A stretch of DNA of 64,000 bases from Gordionus sp. m RMFG-2023 (GCF_954871325.1 NC_088775.1:63031561-63095560); one strand, 5' to 3'; shown: positions 1 to 9,679, counted from the stretch's first letter. Notes: generated by a model from the letters alone, not told the origin. Translations and numbers: made by a program.

Positions 1-154
1 TGCTGATTATTGAGTTAGCCATATTTAAAATTATCAAATACATTGTGTAAGCTCAATCTTGCCGTATTTAGAAACGAATGTTATCAAATGTACTTGTCTA
101 ACATACATTTCTAAAATTAGAAATACAAAAAAAAATCAATACGTGTTTAAAAAA
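1..154. other. AT-rich sequence without recognisable feature
   Basis: No open frame of useful length, no terminal repeat and no similarity to the other repeats in this window could be seen. Confidence 0.5.
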
Positions 155-523
155 TAGTGATTAAATTAAACAAATCCAACCAGAAAGTTCATATCTAATT
201 CTGAGCTAGAATGATATAGCTGGAAATAATCGCTCGGCTAACCAACATAATAATTCATTTTAATCCTATTTTTTGGTATTTATAAGCCCTAAGAGATCCC
301 GATTAAAAATATTTTAACCCTAAGCTGAGTTGCTTGTAGGATTTTACCATCTAATTATAGAAAATGCCAGCATTTTGCTGTTTCTATATTTTTGGTAAAT
401 ATTTTTGACCCCGGTCTGAACCATGGGTCTGTGCTCGGGGTTCATGCTCAGAGCTGGTTTGGTCGATTTTTAGACTCAAACCCCGTGTCTGGGTTTTACA
501 CAACCAACCAATTAACAACACTA
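155..523. repeat. Dispersed repeat with hAT-like terminus, copy A
   Basis: This stretch aligns along almost its whole length with 9950-10322. Shared landmarks in order are TTAAATTAAACAAAT-type sequence, GATATAGCTGGA, CATAATAATTCATTTTAATC, TATTTATAAGCCCTAAG, a GGGTCTG-rich block, GCTCAGAGCTGGTTTGGTCG and the end TTAACAACACTA. The end reads TAGTGTTGTTAA on the other strand, which resembles hAT terminal repeats, and the repeated GGGTCTG/ACCC words resemble hAT subterminal motifs. No matching left terminus or clear target duplication was found, so it may be a one-sided or non-autonomous hAT derivative. No coding capacity is visible. Confidence 0.75.
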
Positions 524-747
524 GATTTAACCCTGTATATCAGCTTCATTTAATGTCATTAATAAAATAAAACCAGTAATTGCACAAAATAAAATTGATA
601 AGTTTATATGTGCATTTATTATCAAGGGTTTACATAAACAGTAGGGGCGTCATTTTCCTTAACAATCTCAGGGGACTTTTTATGGCTAATTATTCTGAAT
701 TTCATATTTTGTCATTAACTATGCTTATAAATAATGAAGTAAAACAA

Positions 748-867
748 TACAAGAGATTTCTAAAGATAATATTTTTTAATACAAAATATTTATTTATTTA
801 TTACAGCTACAAGAGATTTCTAAAGATAATATTTTTTAATACAAAATATTTATTTATTTATTACAGC
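748..867. repeat. 60-bp tandem duplication, two copies
   Basis: The 60-bp unit at 748-807, beginning TACAAGAGATTTCTAAAGAT, is repeated at 808-867 with no difference seen. Perfect identity suggests a recent local duplication. It creates a spurious open frame that repeats the same peptide, which is not treated as a gene. Confidence 0.95.
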
Positions 868-1378
868 ATTATATATTTTCGATTGTGGATATAAAAAAGT
901 TTTGCCTCTAGAGAATTACAAAAAAAAGGTTAATTAATTCATACATTGCCTCAATTGATAATGATTTAAAAACTATATAAGGCAATATAATTCTTAGCAA
1001 CCTATATTTACAAAAAGTCATGAAACTACTAATATAATGTTGTGTTACCATTTTAGACAATGTTTTATAGAATGGATTAATAAGGAAAAATTCTTAGGCC
1101 TAACCAAATCAATAATTCTTGAAGAGAATATAAAGACTGATCCAAATCATAAAACCAAATGGTGGTTAAATAAATAATATTATGGAAGCTAGATAAGTAA
1201 TCGTGAATATTATTGTGAGATATTAAATCTCTAAAAGATTATCTTCCATTTTTAATTATATATAAACGAATAGACAGTTGACAATTATGGCTCATCTAAA
1301 TTATGCAATCAATTGCTCTCAGGAGCAGGAGTAATAATCTTAAACTACATAGCCTCGAAAATAATAGATGGTTAATTT
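868..1378. other. AT-rich sequence without recognisable gene
   Basis: Both strands are closed by frequent stops and no terminal repeat or known motif was seen before the hAT remnant that begins at 1379. Confidence 0.5.
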
Positions 1379-1467
1379 CATTGACGAAGCGTCAAGTTTA
1401 TTACTAGGGAAGCAATTAAAAAAGAATTTTATTTTTATTTTAGTCAAACTCAAAAACCATAAAAACA

Positions 1468-2144
1468 TTAAGATTTATAAATAATTGGTATTCGTCTTTG
1501 TTTTTGAGTAAAATGATCAAGTATTGCATTATAAAAGTTATCGCTATATTTTAAATTATTTATTAATTTTTTTTCAATCGAAATCAAAGATAGATTCGAT
1601 AATCGATTTTGGCTCATCCTGTTTCTGCAATAAGATTTGATTCTTTTTAAAGATGAAAAGCTCCGCTCTGCACTTCTGTTGTTGAAGCCAAAGTTAAGAT
1701 GAATTTGCATAATTTAAAAAACTCTTTAAAACTTTTTATCAAATCGGTGCATATTAAAAATTCAAGTATTTCATTAACATTCTTTTTCTTTCTAATTTCA
1801 ACATCCAGAAACACTACCTTTAATTCGGTTTCCAGCGTGTGTAAGTCGAAAAATTGAGAATAAGTGTCGTTTAAATTATCTAATAAATATTTTTTTGATT
1901 ATTTGGAATTTACTAATATCTAAATATTCGACATATTTAATATTTTTTGGTGTAAGACATATGAAATAGAATTAATCAACATTTTGAATATTGCTTGATA
2001 ATCCAATAAAAACTGCACTTTTTCTAAATGATGTTTCAATAGTAAATTTTCTTCCGCGAGCAAATAAATTAATTGAATATAATTTCCTCTATATACTGAA
2101 TTAGAAGATACATTATCACCACGGAATACGCTCCTGAATTCCAA
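1468..2144 (-). pseudogene. hAT transposase remnant: DUF4371 piece and C-terminal dimerisation domain
   Basis: Read on the minus strand, 2144-1920 encodes a DUF4371-like piece containing FRGDN, then NRGN-like YRGNY, then LIYLLAEENLLLKHHLE. After a large internal loss, 1845-1650 encodes a helical stretch (ETELKVVFLDVE, VNEILEFLICTDLIKSF) that in family members lies just before the dimerisation domain. The domain itself is in another frame at 1710-1468: SAERSFSSLKRIKSYCRN, then RLSNLSLISIEKKL and a QKQRRIP tail. The conserved order ILTLASTT then SAERSF is split by a frameshift near 1680. In intact relatives this domain (hAT_dimer) lets transposase monomers assemble. The N-terminal zinc finger is not recognisable, though degraded coding-like sequence continues to about 2450. 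The gene is inactive. Confidence 0.85.
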
Positions 2145-2481
2145 GTAAACATATAGAGTTGATCGATATTTTTAATATTTATCTATTTTATTTGACTTTA
2201 GAATTATGCTTTTCGATTGATATTGTGCGCATCGAATCTATCATATTTTTAATACGATTTTGGCCAAATGTTTTTAATTGAATCATCTACTGCAAATGAG
2301 CGGTTGATTCTTTGCCGTTTAACTGCCTTTGAAAAATTATTCATATCCGATTATCACTCCATTCATATCTTTCCTTTGGGAATAATAGGCATGAGTAAAA
2401 TTACACAATACCATGGCATGATTTTCTCTTTATTTATTAAAAAAAATAAGGAATATTAAATTTGCTTCCCTCATATATATT

Positions 2482-2640
2482 TTTAACGTAGTAAAAATAA
2501 TAGTAAATTTTTTAACGTAGTAAAATAAAAATAATAGTAACTTTAACGTAGTAAATAATAGTATTTCTTAATATAGTAAAAATAATATTAATCTTTTTAA
2601 CATTATAAAAATTATATAAATCTTTTTAACGAAGTCAGTA
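2482..2640. repeat. Degenerate AT-rich minisatellite in the hAT remnant
   Basis: About five imperfect units of 25-35 bp built on TTTTTAACGTAGTAAA followed by AATAATAGTAA lie in tandem inside the right part of the deleted hAT. Later units drift (AACATTATAAA, AACGAAGTCAG). Its position just inside the terminus suggests expansion of a subterminal motif. Confidence 0.8.
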
Positions 2641-2741
2641 TTTAGCATATTACAAAGATTATATTAAGTTTATTTAAAAATTTTGTAAGAAAAAATTCAA
2701 GAAGCAATGATTCCCTTGCTTCTATGGACGCTTCGTCACTA

Positions 2742-4188
2742 GTAATTTGCAGTCATAGCCATGACACTCACGATGTAAACTAATATCAGAATTTATTATG
2801 TTAGATTGATAAAAAAACACTAAAAAAACTTTAGAAGAAAAATTATGCAAATATATTGAAGCCTTAAGTTATTTACGCGAAAAGGATTACATATTAGAAA
2901 TGAATCATTTAGTAACTAGAAAATAAAACCAGAATGATATTATGAAAGAAATTAAGATTTAATATATTATCGCAGCACCTCTAGTTAGTATATTATGTCT
3001 AGAAATAATAGTGTAGTAATGTCAAAAATATACTCGTATTAAAAATTTAATTCAAAACTGCTTTTAAAGAAGAAAAAAATAGCCTTCCTAAAAATACGTA
3101 GAGAAGAAGAAAAAAGATATTTAATAAGGATTACATCTATTGTGGGATTAATAATAAGATGTTTAATTTTTTATAGTTTTTTATTAAAAATGAATAGATG
3201 GCGTTAAAGAATTGAATTCAAATTGTTAATGTATTATCAAAAGCATTGAAATTTTATTAAAATATTAACTGTAATATATTTTATAACTGTCAAATATGTC
3301 TGTAAAAGTGGCATTTACCTAATATTTTGTAACCAATTCTATATAGAAGTGACTACATAATTCACTAATAAACATAAAATGAATGAGTAAAAGATGTCTT
3401 AATTAAAATACTTACTTTTATAAATACAAAAAACATACTTGCTGCCAGTTTGTTTTAATTTTTTTATACTTATACTTGTTTGGACGTTAGAAATATTTTT
3501 AGGAAGAGGCATGGTTATTAAATTTAAAAATTAATAATAGTTGATTAGTGATTTTAAACTCAGTTAATTACAATATTAAATTTGTTCATTTTCAATTAAA
3601 TTGATAAATGATTATATTTATTTAATTAGGATTATAAAATAATTTAAATAATAAAAATCAATTAAACTTTTATATCTAATGGTGTTATTGTAAATTACTT
3701 TGTGCAAATAGATGACATTAAATTAAGAGTGGAATCACAAACCTCTAGAAAAATTAAATAAGTATACACAAAAATTTGGTAAAATATATGAAATAAAAAA
3801 ACTGGTTTGTTAATCAGTGAGAATATGATTAATCTAAAATTTTTATTGAATATTATTTTTTTAAATATATTTTATTTTAATATAGTTTTTATTATAAATA
3901 ATTTTTAAAATAAATGTCTTTTATGGTTAGGTTTCTTTTAATATGCTATTATTCTCAAATTATAAAAAGGTGCAAAAAAAATTTGAATTATTTGCAAAAT
4001 ACAGATACACAATTTATTATTACTATTTCTGTGAAAATCTTTATTTCATCTAATATCATTCTATGTATAACAATAATAAAATTATTTATTGGTATTCAAA
4101 ATTATTTCTGTCATCTCATATGGAAAAATCAATTATGTATAAATACTATTAGATTGGAGATTAATTAAAAGTCACCATACATAAGAGA
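2742..4188. other. AT-rich intergenic sequence
   Basis: A long stretch of very AT-rich DNA without recognisable coding sequence. The longest open frame (3914-4168, 84 codons) is a run of I, L, F, K and N codons expected by chance at this composition. No terminal repeats or RNA genes were recognised. Confidence 0.55.
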
Positions 4189-4939
4189 CAGCTTTAACGC
4201 CATTTTGTGGTTACGAACCAAAGAGAAGAAAATCCTGGTTTTTGGGAAAAAATCGGAACCCAAGCCGAACCTGAACCCCGTTTAAAAAATTTTCGAAACC
4301 CCGAACCAAACATGGGAATTTTATTTGAACCTGGGATCAACCGGGTTCGATGTATTGTTGAAAATCATATAAGATATTTGTATAATTGTAAATAAAAATA
4401 TTAATAATTTTATTAAGATTTTATAATATTTTCAGATTTCTAATTAAGTGAAGTGTTCTTAATTCATTTACGCCATTTTTAAATTTTTTTAAATTATTCC
4501 CAAAGATTCCTATTGAAGTGTTAATAAATTTTAAACATAAATTCATTTACGCCATTTATTTTTAATTTTTAACTTATTCGCAAAGATTATGAATTAGAGG
4601 AAAATGAAAGTGAACAAGTCAAAGTAAAAATTATTATATTGGATATTGTTAATTTAAAGAAATACGTCTAAATAAAATTTTTAAAATTGATACATAAGTA
4701 TACGTTGTATTTTTAACTATATTTTGTCTATAAATAAAAAAAAAATATATTTTTTATACCATATCTATATCTGGTTTTTCAATTATAATTTAAATATAGA
4801 ATTTTTTTTTATAAATTCAAAAATTCTTAAACCCGGAACCAAACCCGATTTCCCTAAACCCGAACCGAATCAACCGATATTTTTATACCTTAAACAGAAC
4901 CCGAACCCTGTCAAAAATTTTGCCGCGTTCGCATCTCTG
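4189..4939. mobile_element. Probable non-autonomous hAT-like element with GAACCC subterminal repeats
   Basis: The right terminus GTTCGCATCTCTG (4927-4939) reads CAGAGATGCGAAC from outside in, a typical hAT-style end. Both ends carry many copies of GAACC/CCCGAACC (4213-4345 on the left, 4831-4905 on the right), the usual arrangement of hAT subterminal transposase sites. The left boundary is set at CAGCTTTAACGCC (4189) because it shares CAG and AACGC with the right end, but the match is weak. Flanking octamers (4181-4188 and 4940-4947) do not match. The interior has no coding sequence, so if real it depended on another element for movement. Confidence 0.6.
4447..4588. repeat. Two-copy direct repeat of about 75 bp
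   Basis: GAAGTGTT, ATTCATTTACGCCATTT and CAAAGATT recur in the same order in 4447-4508 and 4512-4588, with the ATTCATTTACGCC block offset by 79 bp. The copies differ by several substitutions and short indels, so the duplication is not recent. It lies in the interior of the GAACCC-flanked element. Confidence 0.75.
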
Positions 4940-4947
4940 TTTTTAAT

Positions 4948-5207
4948 ACATAAATAAAAATAAATCATTGAAAAAAATTATTTAACTTTTTTAGACTACT
5001 TATAAGACAATTTCTTAAATATCCCGATTATAAGGAGGTTATAGATTATATATAATAAAAAAATAAATTACATATCGAATTACTAATTTGAAAAATGACT
5101 TGTTTTTTATTTTTTGGTATATTATTTTAAAAAATTCATAATGGATTCTAACATTCTATCTAATGTCTCGTGATATATTAACTGATAGTAACTTCAGTAT
5201 AGCAGAC
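4948..5207. other. AT-rich sequence without recognisable feature
   Basis: No coding sequence, terminal repeat or structured RNA was seen between the GAACCC element and the GC-richer block at 5208. Confidence 0.5.
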
Positions 5208-5399
5208 CAGTAGCGTAGGGTGGGGTGGGAACGCAGGAGCTCGAGCCTCCTCAAAATTTAGAATTTTTTTTATATTAAATTTAATTTTGAAAATGTAATT
5301 TTGTATAATTTTAAGCTAAAAAAAGGTTATCTTTTTTAAAAAATTGAGCCCCTTGAGATTGTAAAGGATAGTGAGGACCATGTAACGATAATTCATTTA
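5208..5399. repeat. Possible end of an unidentified mobile element
   Basis: The segment opens with CAGTAGCGTAGGGTGGGG and contains AGGAGCTCGAGCCTCC, strikingly GC-rich against its surroundings. CAGTGGCGTAG-like openings are common termini of DNA transposons. A second GC-richer word, GAGCCCCTTGAG, occurs at about 5346. No partner inverted terminus was found, and the BED-type hAT inserts immediately to the right. The family cannot be named. Confidence 0.35.
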
Positions 5400-5407
5400 G
5401 TGATTTC
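5400..5407. other. Target site duplication, left copy (hAT at 5408-9671)
   Basis: GTGATTTC lies directly outside the left CAG terminus. The octamer outside the right terminus is GTGATTCC, a 7/8 match. Eight bases is the size hAT transposases generate. Confidence 0.85.
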
Positions 5408-5419
5408 CAGGCTTGTTAA
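5408..5419. repeat. Left terminal inverted repeat of the hAT
   Basis: CAGGCTTGTTAA pairs with the reverse complement of 9660-9671 (CAGAGTTGTTAA) at 10 of 12 positions. Confidence 0.9.
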
Positions 5420-5430
5420 CCAATCTTTTT

Positions 5431-5495
5431 AAAACGATCGAATCCCGATCACGATCTTTTCAAAAAAAGAGGATCGAAATCCAGGATCGACCTTT
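5431..5495. promoter_or_regulatory. Left subterminal GATCGA cluster
   Basis: GATCG/CGATC words recur as CGATCGAATCCCGATC, ACGATC, AGGATCGAAATCC and AGGATCGACC within about 65 bp of the left end. In hAT elements such repeated subterminal words are where transposase binds; here that role is inferred from position and repetition only. The right end holds the same words. Confidence 0.7.
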
Positions 5496-5527
5496 TTTCT
5501 ATTTAAATTTCTGAAGGAAATTTCTGA

Positions 5528-5660
5528 CCGATGCAAAATTAACTAATATATGTTATAAATTTATTGTAATTGAATAATTATATAATATAACCGATGCAAA
5601 ATTAACTAATATAAAGATAAATTAAATATGGTAGAAATTTATTTTAATTGAAAAATAAAT
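5528..5660. repeat. 63-bp imperfect tandem duplication
   Basis: CCGATGCAAAATTAACTAAT occurs at 5528 and again at 5591, followed in both cases by TATA- and TTTATT.TAATTGAA-type sequence. It lies between the left terminus and the end of the transposase gene. Confidence 0.85.
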
Positions 5661-5719
5661 ATAACAATTATAATATATTTATTTATAATTAAAATTAGCT
5701 TTTAATAATAAAATTTTTT

Positions 5720-6128
5720 CTAAATATCATCATTTAAACATCCGCCTCTTTCATTTAGAACATGTTTAGCTTTACTAAACAAGCGCTCCACAAGAGCGCT
5801 TGTTGGCAAAGGTGTATTATATTCAATAAATATTTTTTTTAAATTAATATAAGTATTAAAAATATTCATAAAATCATCATTTGAATAAAAAAAATTTTTA
5901 AGGGAACAAGCATTTTGTACAGTATTTTTCCCAAAAAAAGCATCAATGTCATCCATACATTCATTTGAGGTATCCGCATATGGTTGTTCCTGCATATTTT
6001 CCAAATGGGCAACTAATCTTTCTTTTACCATCATATTTTGTGGCAGATTAATATAAGGCCAATTAAGTTTAAATTTAGGGTGAATCATGGCTGCCAAAAT
6101 GTTACTGTCTTCATACAGTGAAGGAAAT
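5720..6128 (-). other. hAT transposase exon 6 with dimerisation domain
   Basis: Opens after ATATAG with FPSLYEDSNILAAM and runs through NWPYINLP to the family signature TPLPTSALVERLFSKAKHVL and GGCLNDD. This domain mediates transposase multimer assembly. The exon is open throughout. It ends at a TAG just after LNDDI, where relatives usually continue for roughly 10-15 residues, so the last residues may be lost or the family may simply be shorter here. Confidence 0.85.
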
Positions 6129-6561
6129 CTATATTATGAAATGATAATTAATTTATTATTAAATAAGTGTTCATTTTATTCATATAAATCAAATCAAGTA
6201 TCTGCAAAACTTAACCCTTTTAAATTTTACAGTCAAGTCTAGCACATCATCGTATGGTATTTATTTATATTTGGGTCATATCATAAATATTGATTAAATG
6301 TAAACTTAATACTTATATACAAAGAAATTAACATTGTAATTTATTTACAAAGAATATTAATCAAAATATTAGCTTAAAATTCAAATAATCTAATAAATTT
6401 TTAATGTCTTCAAAGGCCCATTAATATTTTACTAGATATCAGAGGTTCAGTAGAATTGGCCTGTTAAAAATATTATACTAAATTTGCCAGATCTTTGCAC
6501 TTTTTTAAATATATTTTGCAGATATCTGATAATATAAAATAATTGCATAAAAAAATATTAC
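6129..6561 (-). other. Transposase intron 5 (433 nt)
   Basis: Begins GTAATATTT after LRGIDKR and ends ATATAG before FPSLYED. It is ten times longer than the 41-50-nt introns of the same gene, but no insertion boundary, duplication or coding sequence could be seen in it. Confidence 0.75.
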
Positions 6562-7929
6562 CTTTTATCAATACCTCTAAGAACACTATCTACAAGGGGC
6601 TGACAATACCACAGGCAGCTAAATTTCGTTAATTTATCTATCAATATCGATAGAACGAGAGTTAAATATCCCTGCTCCATATTATCCTCCCGTTCCAAAA
6701 TTTTTAACGAGATCGCCAAAGGTTCCGTAACCTATAAAATTTAAATTTATTTAGAGAATATCATTGTATTACTGTTGTATACTCTTTAACAAAAAAACAT
6801 TCCTCTTGCCTAAACATTGCAAATCCAATTTGATCACATACTTGTTCTACTTCTAAAAACTTTTCAGAAAGCATCTTATCTATTAATTTCATGGATTGAT
6901 AATAAGAATTCTATCTTGTCTTGTTGGGAGCTATTAAATATCTTCCCAATTTCTCCAATAAAATATCCGTCATTTTTGACGACATATTTTGTTATTAACT
7001 AAAGCAAAACATTTTGCAAAAGTGGATCTAGATATTCGTTTATAATTGAGATCACTATCTGCCATCTCCGCATCTGTTGTTGCAATAAGGTTAAGATTAT
7101 GGCAACAATAACGTTGATGTTTTGGTAGGATGATAGTAGGAATAATTGGGTCATCAACGGATAATATGTCATCCAAATTTATCAATTCCATATCCTCACT
7201 ACTATCTTCTTCATTTTCTCCAAAAATTCTAGAAAAAATTAATTTATTTAAATATTTTTTGCTAAATATAAATATTACTTAAATGCCTTGACAAAGTTGG
7301 TTCCATTGTCAGTCACCATCTTCACCACCTTATTATGAATTTTATAGAACTTGTGGATACCCATGATTTCGTTAGCCAAAACATCATATGTTTGCCTCCC
7401 AATTATCCTCCACAATGCCAAAGCGGCTGACCTTCTCTTGAGGGTTAACGGATCCAGCCAATGTGCAGTAAGTCCAATAAAAGCCCTAATAAAATAAACA
7501 TTATAAAATTCATATAAATATAATATACCTTCGATGACCACTCTAACAATCAGCAGTGGTGCATACATAAGAAACTTCAGACAAATCTCTTATAAGATTT
7601 GTCGTCATATAAGAGAAGGAAGTATATATCCTGTTGCCCAGTGTTTGGCGCCAAATAATTTTTGTCGCAGGAGAAAAAGTTTTAATCATTTTTTCAAATG
7701 AAGGATCATCAACCAGAGACAGTGGTTGGAAGGTGTCAATAATAAAATCCATGATAACCTTGTCTGCTGTTTTTTGCGATACAGCTGGAATGTTTAGATT
7801 GTTAAAATTTAATTTAGATTGTATGGATTTGTAACCAGAACCACTTTGGTTTTGCAGTGATATATTTTTTTGTGTAGAGAATTCGTTGAGGTGTTTGGTA
7901 ATCTCATTTTTAAATTCACTGTGCCTTTT

Positions 7930-9057
7930 CTTTATAAAAGAAAAAAATAGTATGTATCAAAGTTGGATGAAAATAACTTCTCCTGAATCAAATTTCATTT
8001 TTAAAATTTTATATGGAAATTTAAAGTTAAAAAAAACAATGTACAGGCTGGATGTAAAACCTATATAAACAAAAAAATGAAAAGGGTTCAACACAAATTT
8101 TGTTAAACATATTAAAGTATATTATTTAACTTATATATTGTTAAAAAAGGTTCATATAGGTTATTTTAAATTTTAAGTTTACAATATTGTCTTTGTCTAT
8201 CATTATTAAAAGTTTCCCAAGATGATATGGAGATTTTGATAAAATATTTTCCTATATATGAATATAATTAGCCTTTTTGGCATTTAAGAACTATGGATTA
8301 AGGGTTCAACAAATTTTGTTAAACATATTAAAGTATGTTTTATTAGTGGTTAAAAGGGGGTAGGTTATCTTAAAAAAGTTTACCATATTGTCTATCATTA
8401 TTAAAAGTTGCCCAAGATGATATAGGCCAAAGATTTTGATAAAGTATTTTCCTATTATGAATATAATGAGGCTTTTTGGCATTTAAGAACTTATGGATTG
8501 AGTCAAATGATACAAAAAATACTTTCAATTCAAAATATTTTATTAAAAAAAGCCATAAAAATGTTGTCAAGAGGATTATATAATCAAGCTCAAACTGAAA
8601 CTATAATACTAATTGATTAGATTTAACATATTATAATAAAGAAATAATAGAATAGATATTTATTTTTCTTTTGGTGAAACATTGCTAAGTTCAATACAAA
8701 TAACATTGAACTGGATGTTTTAATTATATTAAAGAAAGTCAAAATACATTATAAAGGCTTAATTATTAGTTATTACACTTCCATTTATTATAAATACTCT
8801 TCTTTTGAAAATTAAACTAATATAATAGTAATATTAAAAAATAAATGCCTAATTATTATATATAAATAACAAAACCAAGATTAACTCTTCATCAAATATT
8901 TTATTAATTATACTGTATCTAATAATTCATTTTTTTTATAAAGAATCTGTATCTAGATTCTATTTCTGTAGGACCTGCTCAACTCAGGAATGTAATAAAT
9001 TAAATTTAAACATGTTGACATTAAGATTATCAAATAAAAAAAGTTTAAGAGAATTAC
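7930..9057 (-). other. Transposase intron 1 (1,128 nt) splitting the BED finger
   Basis: Exon 1 ends NLKRHLQ followed by GTAATTCTC; exon 2 starts after TTTTATAAAG with KRHSEFKNEI. Joined, they give the BED pattern H-x4-H (HLQKRH), and the phase is correct. The intron is over 20 times longer than introns 2-4. It contains a two-copy repeat of about 200 bp that accounts for roughly 420 nt of it. Confidence 0.8.
8083..8503. repeat. Two-copy direct repeat of about 205 bp within intron 1
   Basis: Copy 1 (about 8083-8299) and copy 2 (about 8300-8503) share, in order, AGGGTTCAACA, AAATTTTGTTAAACATATTA, TCTATCATTATTAAAAGTT, CCCAAGATGATAT, AAGATTTTGATAAA-type sequence and CTTTTTGGCATTTAAGAAC. Substitutions and short indels separate them, so the duplication is clearly older than the 60-bp one at 748. 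Confidence 0.92.
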
Positions 9058-9285
9058 TTGTAAATGTCTCTTTAAGTTCGAGGATGATATTTTGGATGAT
9101 GATATTATCTTCTTACAGAGACGGCATTTGGTGCTGATCATATTATAAGAGTTGCTTTCATCCATTTCATATAAAGTAAAATACTTACGTAATTTCAAAA
9201 ATGGTAAAAGATTCTCATTCTCACTTATATCTGCTGTTACATCAATAGTAGAAGCAATAGAATCTTCTAAATCTATAATGGACAT
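9058..9285 (-). other. hAT transposase exon 1: first part of BED zinc finger
   Basis: Codes for an acidic leader followed by LRKYFTLYEMDE and the finger core KCRLCKKI...SSNLKRHLQ. The two cysteines and the first histidine of the zinc-binding set are intact; the second histidine lies in exon 2. BED fingers bind DNA, here presumably the GATCGA-rich subterminal sequence. The ATG at 9285 is used because it is the first in this frame and gives a leader of normal length. Confidence 0.85.
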
Positions 9286-9535
9286 TTACATTTACCTATT
9301 AAAATAAATATTAATATATTATTATAAATTTATATTAAATAACTTGTAAGAGCTCTAAATCTCGTAAAATTTAGGAAATGAATAAATATATCTATAAAAT
9401 AAATGGTGGAATGGAAGTTGATAATGTAAGTTGATAAAATATGAAGATAGATATTTTCTTTAAAAATAATATTTTAATTTAATTTTCAAAATTTTTATTT
9501 TATTTATTGCTTTTTAAGTAAAAAATAATTTTTAA

Positions 9536-9659
9536 AAAGATCGGGATCGAATTTTAAACAAAATGATCTCGATCCTCAATTTAAGTCAGAATCATAAATC
9601 TCGTAAAATTGACAAATTTGCGATCGAATCCAGGATCGTCGATCTTTTGATTCGATCTT
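9536..9659. promoter_or_regulatory. Right subterminal GATCGA cluster
   Basis: AGATCGGGATCGAATT, ATGATCTCGATCCTC, GCGATCGAATCCAGGATC and CGTCGATCTTTTGATTCGATC lie within about 125 bp of the right end and mirror those at 5431-5495. They also sit 250-380 bp upstream of the transposase start, so they could overlap its promoter; that is an inference from position. Confidence 0.7.
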
Positions 9660-9671
9660 TTAACAACTCTG
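9660..9671. repeat. Right terminal inverted repeat of the hAT
   Basis: TTAACAACTCTG, inverted match to CAGGCTTGTTAA at 5408-5419 with two mismatches. Confidence 0.9.
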
Positions 9672-9679
9672 GTGATTCC
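9672..9679. other. Target site duplication, right copy
   Basis: GTGATTCC, matching GTGATTTC at 5400-5407 in seven of eight bases. Confidence 0.85.

Larger units (their letters stand above)
1379..2741 (-). mobile_element. Internally deleted hAT transposon (DUF4371/ZMYM1-like type)
   Basis: The left end CATTGACGAAGCGTC (1379-1393) is an inverted match to the right end GACGCTTCGTCACTA (2727-2741): 13 of 15 terminal bases pair. The interior carries minus-strand pieces of a hAT transposase. Length is about 1.36 kb, far below a complete element of this type, so the middle of the transposase is missing. Flanks share TAATTT next to both ends but give no clean 8-bp target duplication, consistent with age. 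The end sequence and transposase type together support a hAT of the group whose proteins carry a TTF-type finger and DUF4371. Confidence 0.8.
5720..9285 (-). pseudogene. BED-type hAT transposase, six exons, broken
   Basis: In intact form this nuclear enzyme would bind the element ends and cut and paste the element. Exons read on the minus strand: 9285-9058, 7929-7529, 7485-7279, 7228-6773, 6731-6562 and 6128-5720, about 620 codons, normal for the family. Introns are 1128, 43, 50, 41 and 433 nt with GT...AG ends, and reading phase is kept across every junction. Domains in order: BED zinc finger (C-x2-C in CRLCKK, then H-x4-H across intron 1); a linker; the catalytic-core start with SPATKIIWRQTLGNRI and CTTADC; FIGLTAHWLDPLTLKRR; VTDNGTNFVKAF; an acidic insert; LEKLGRYLIAPNKTR; and dimerisation motif LPTSALVERLFSKAKHVLNE. 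Two in-frame TAG codons (7545-7543, and one shortly after APNKTR) stand where tryptophan is conserved, and one frameshift lies near 6975. The start is the first ATG ahead of the BED finger. Confidence 0.92.
5408..9671 (-). mobile_element. End-to-end BED-type hAT DNA transposon, 4,264 bp
   Basis: Both ends are present: CAGGCTTGTTAA at 5408-5419 and TTAACAACTCTG at 9660-9671, inverted relative to each other with 10 of 12 bases matching. They are bounded by an 8-bp target duplication (7/8). GATCGA words cluster inside both ends. One minus-strand transposase gene fills the interior, with BED zinc finger, RNase H-like core and C-terminal dimerisation domain. The gene is broken, so the copy is inert unless another copy supplies transposase. 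Ends this well preserved with only a few coding lesions point to an insertion of moderate age. Confidence 0.93.

Noticed and set aside
580-894. Open frame of 104 codons with an internally repeated peptide
   Set aside because: It is created by the perfect 60-bp duplication, has low-complexity I/F/Y/K composition and matches no family.
3914-4168. Open frame of 84 codons, hydrophobic
   Set aside because: Composition is what random 80% AT sequence gives; no signal peptide pattern, motif or conserved neighbour.
4940-4947. Target duplication for the GAACCC-flanked element
   Set aside because: TTTTTAAT on the right does not match ATAAGAGA on the left, so no duplication is claimed.
7634-8068. Plus-strand open frames across the BED-type hAT
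   Set aside because: They lie antisense to the transposase exons, which carry the recognisable family motifs.
5720-9285. Functional transposase or domesticated host gene
   Set aside because: Two in-frame stops and a frameshift interrupt conserved positions, and TIRs with a target duplication show it is still an ordinary transposon copy.
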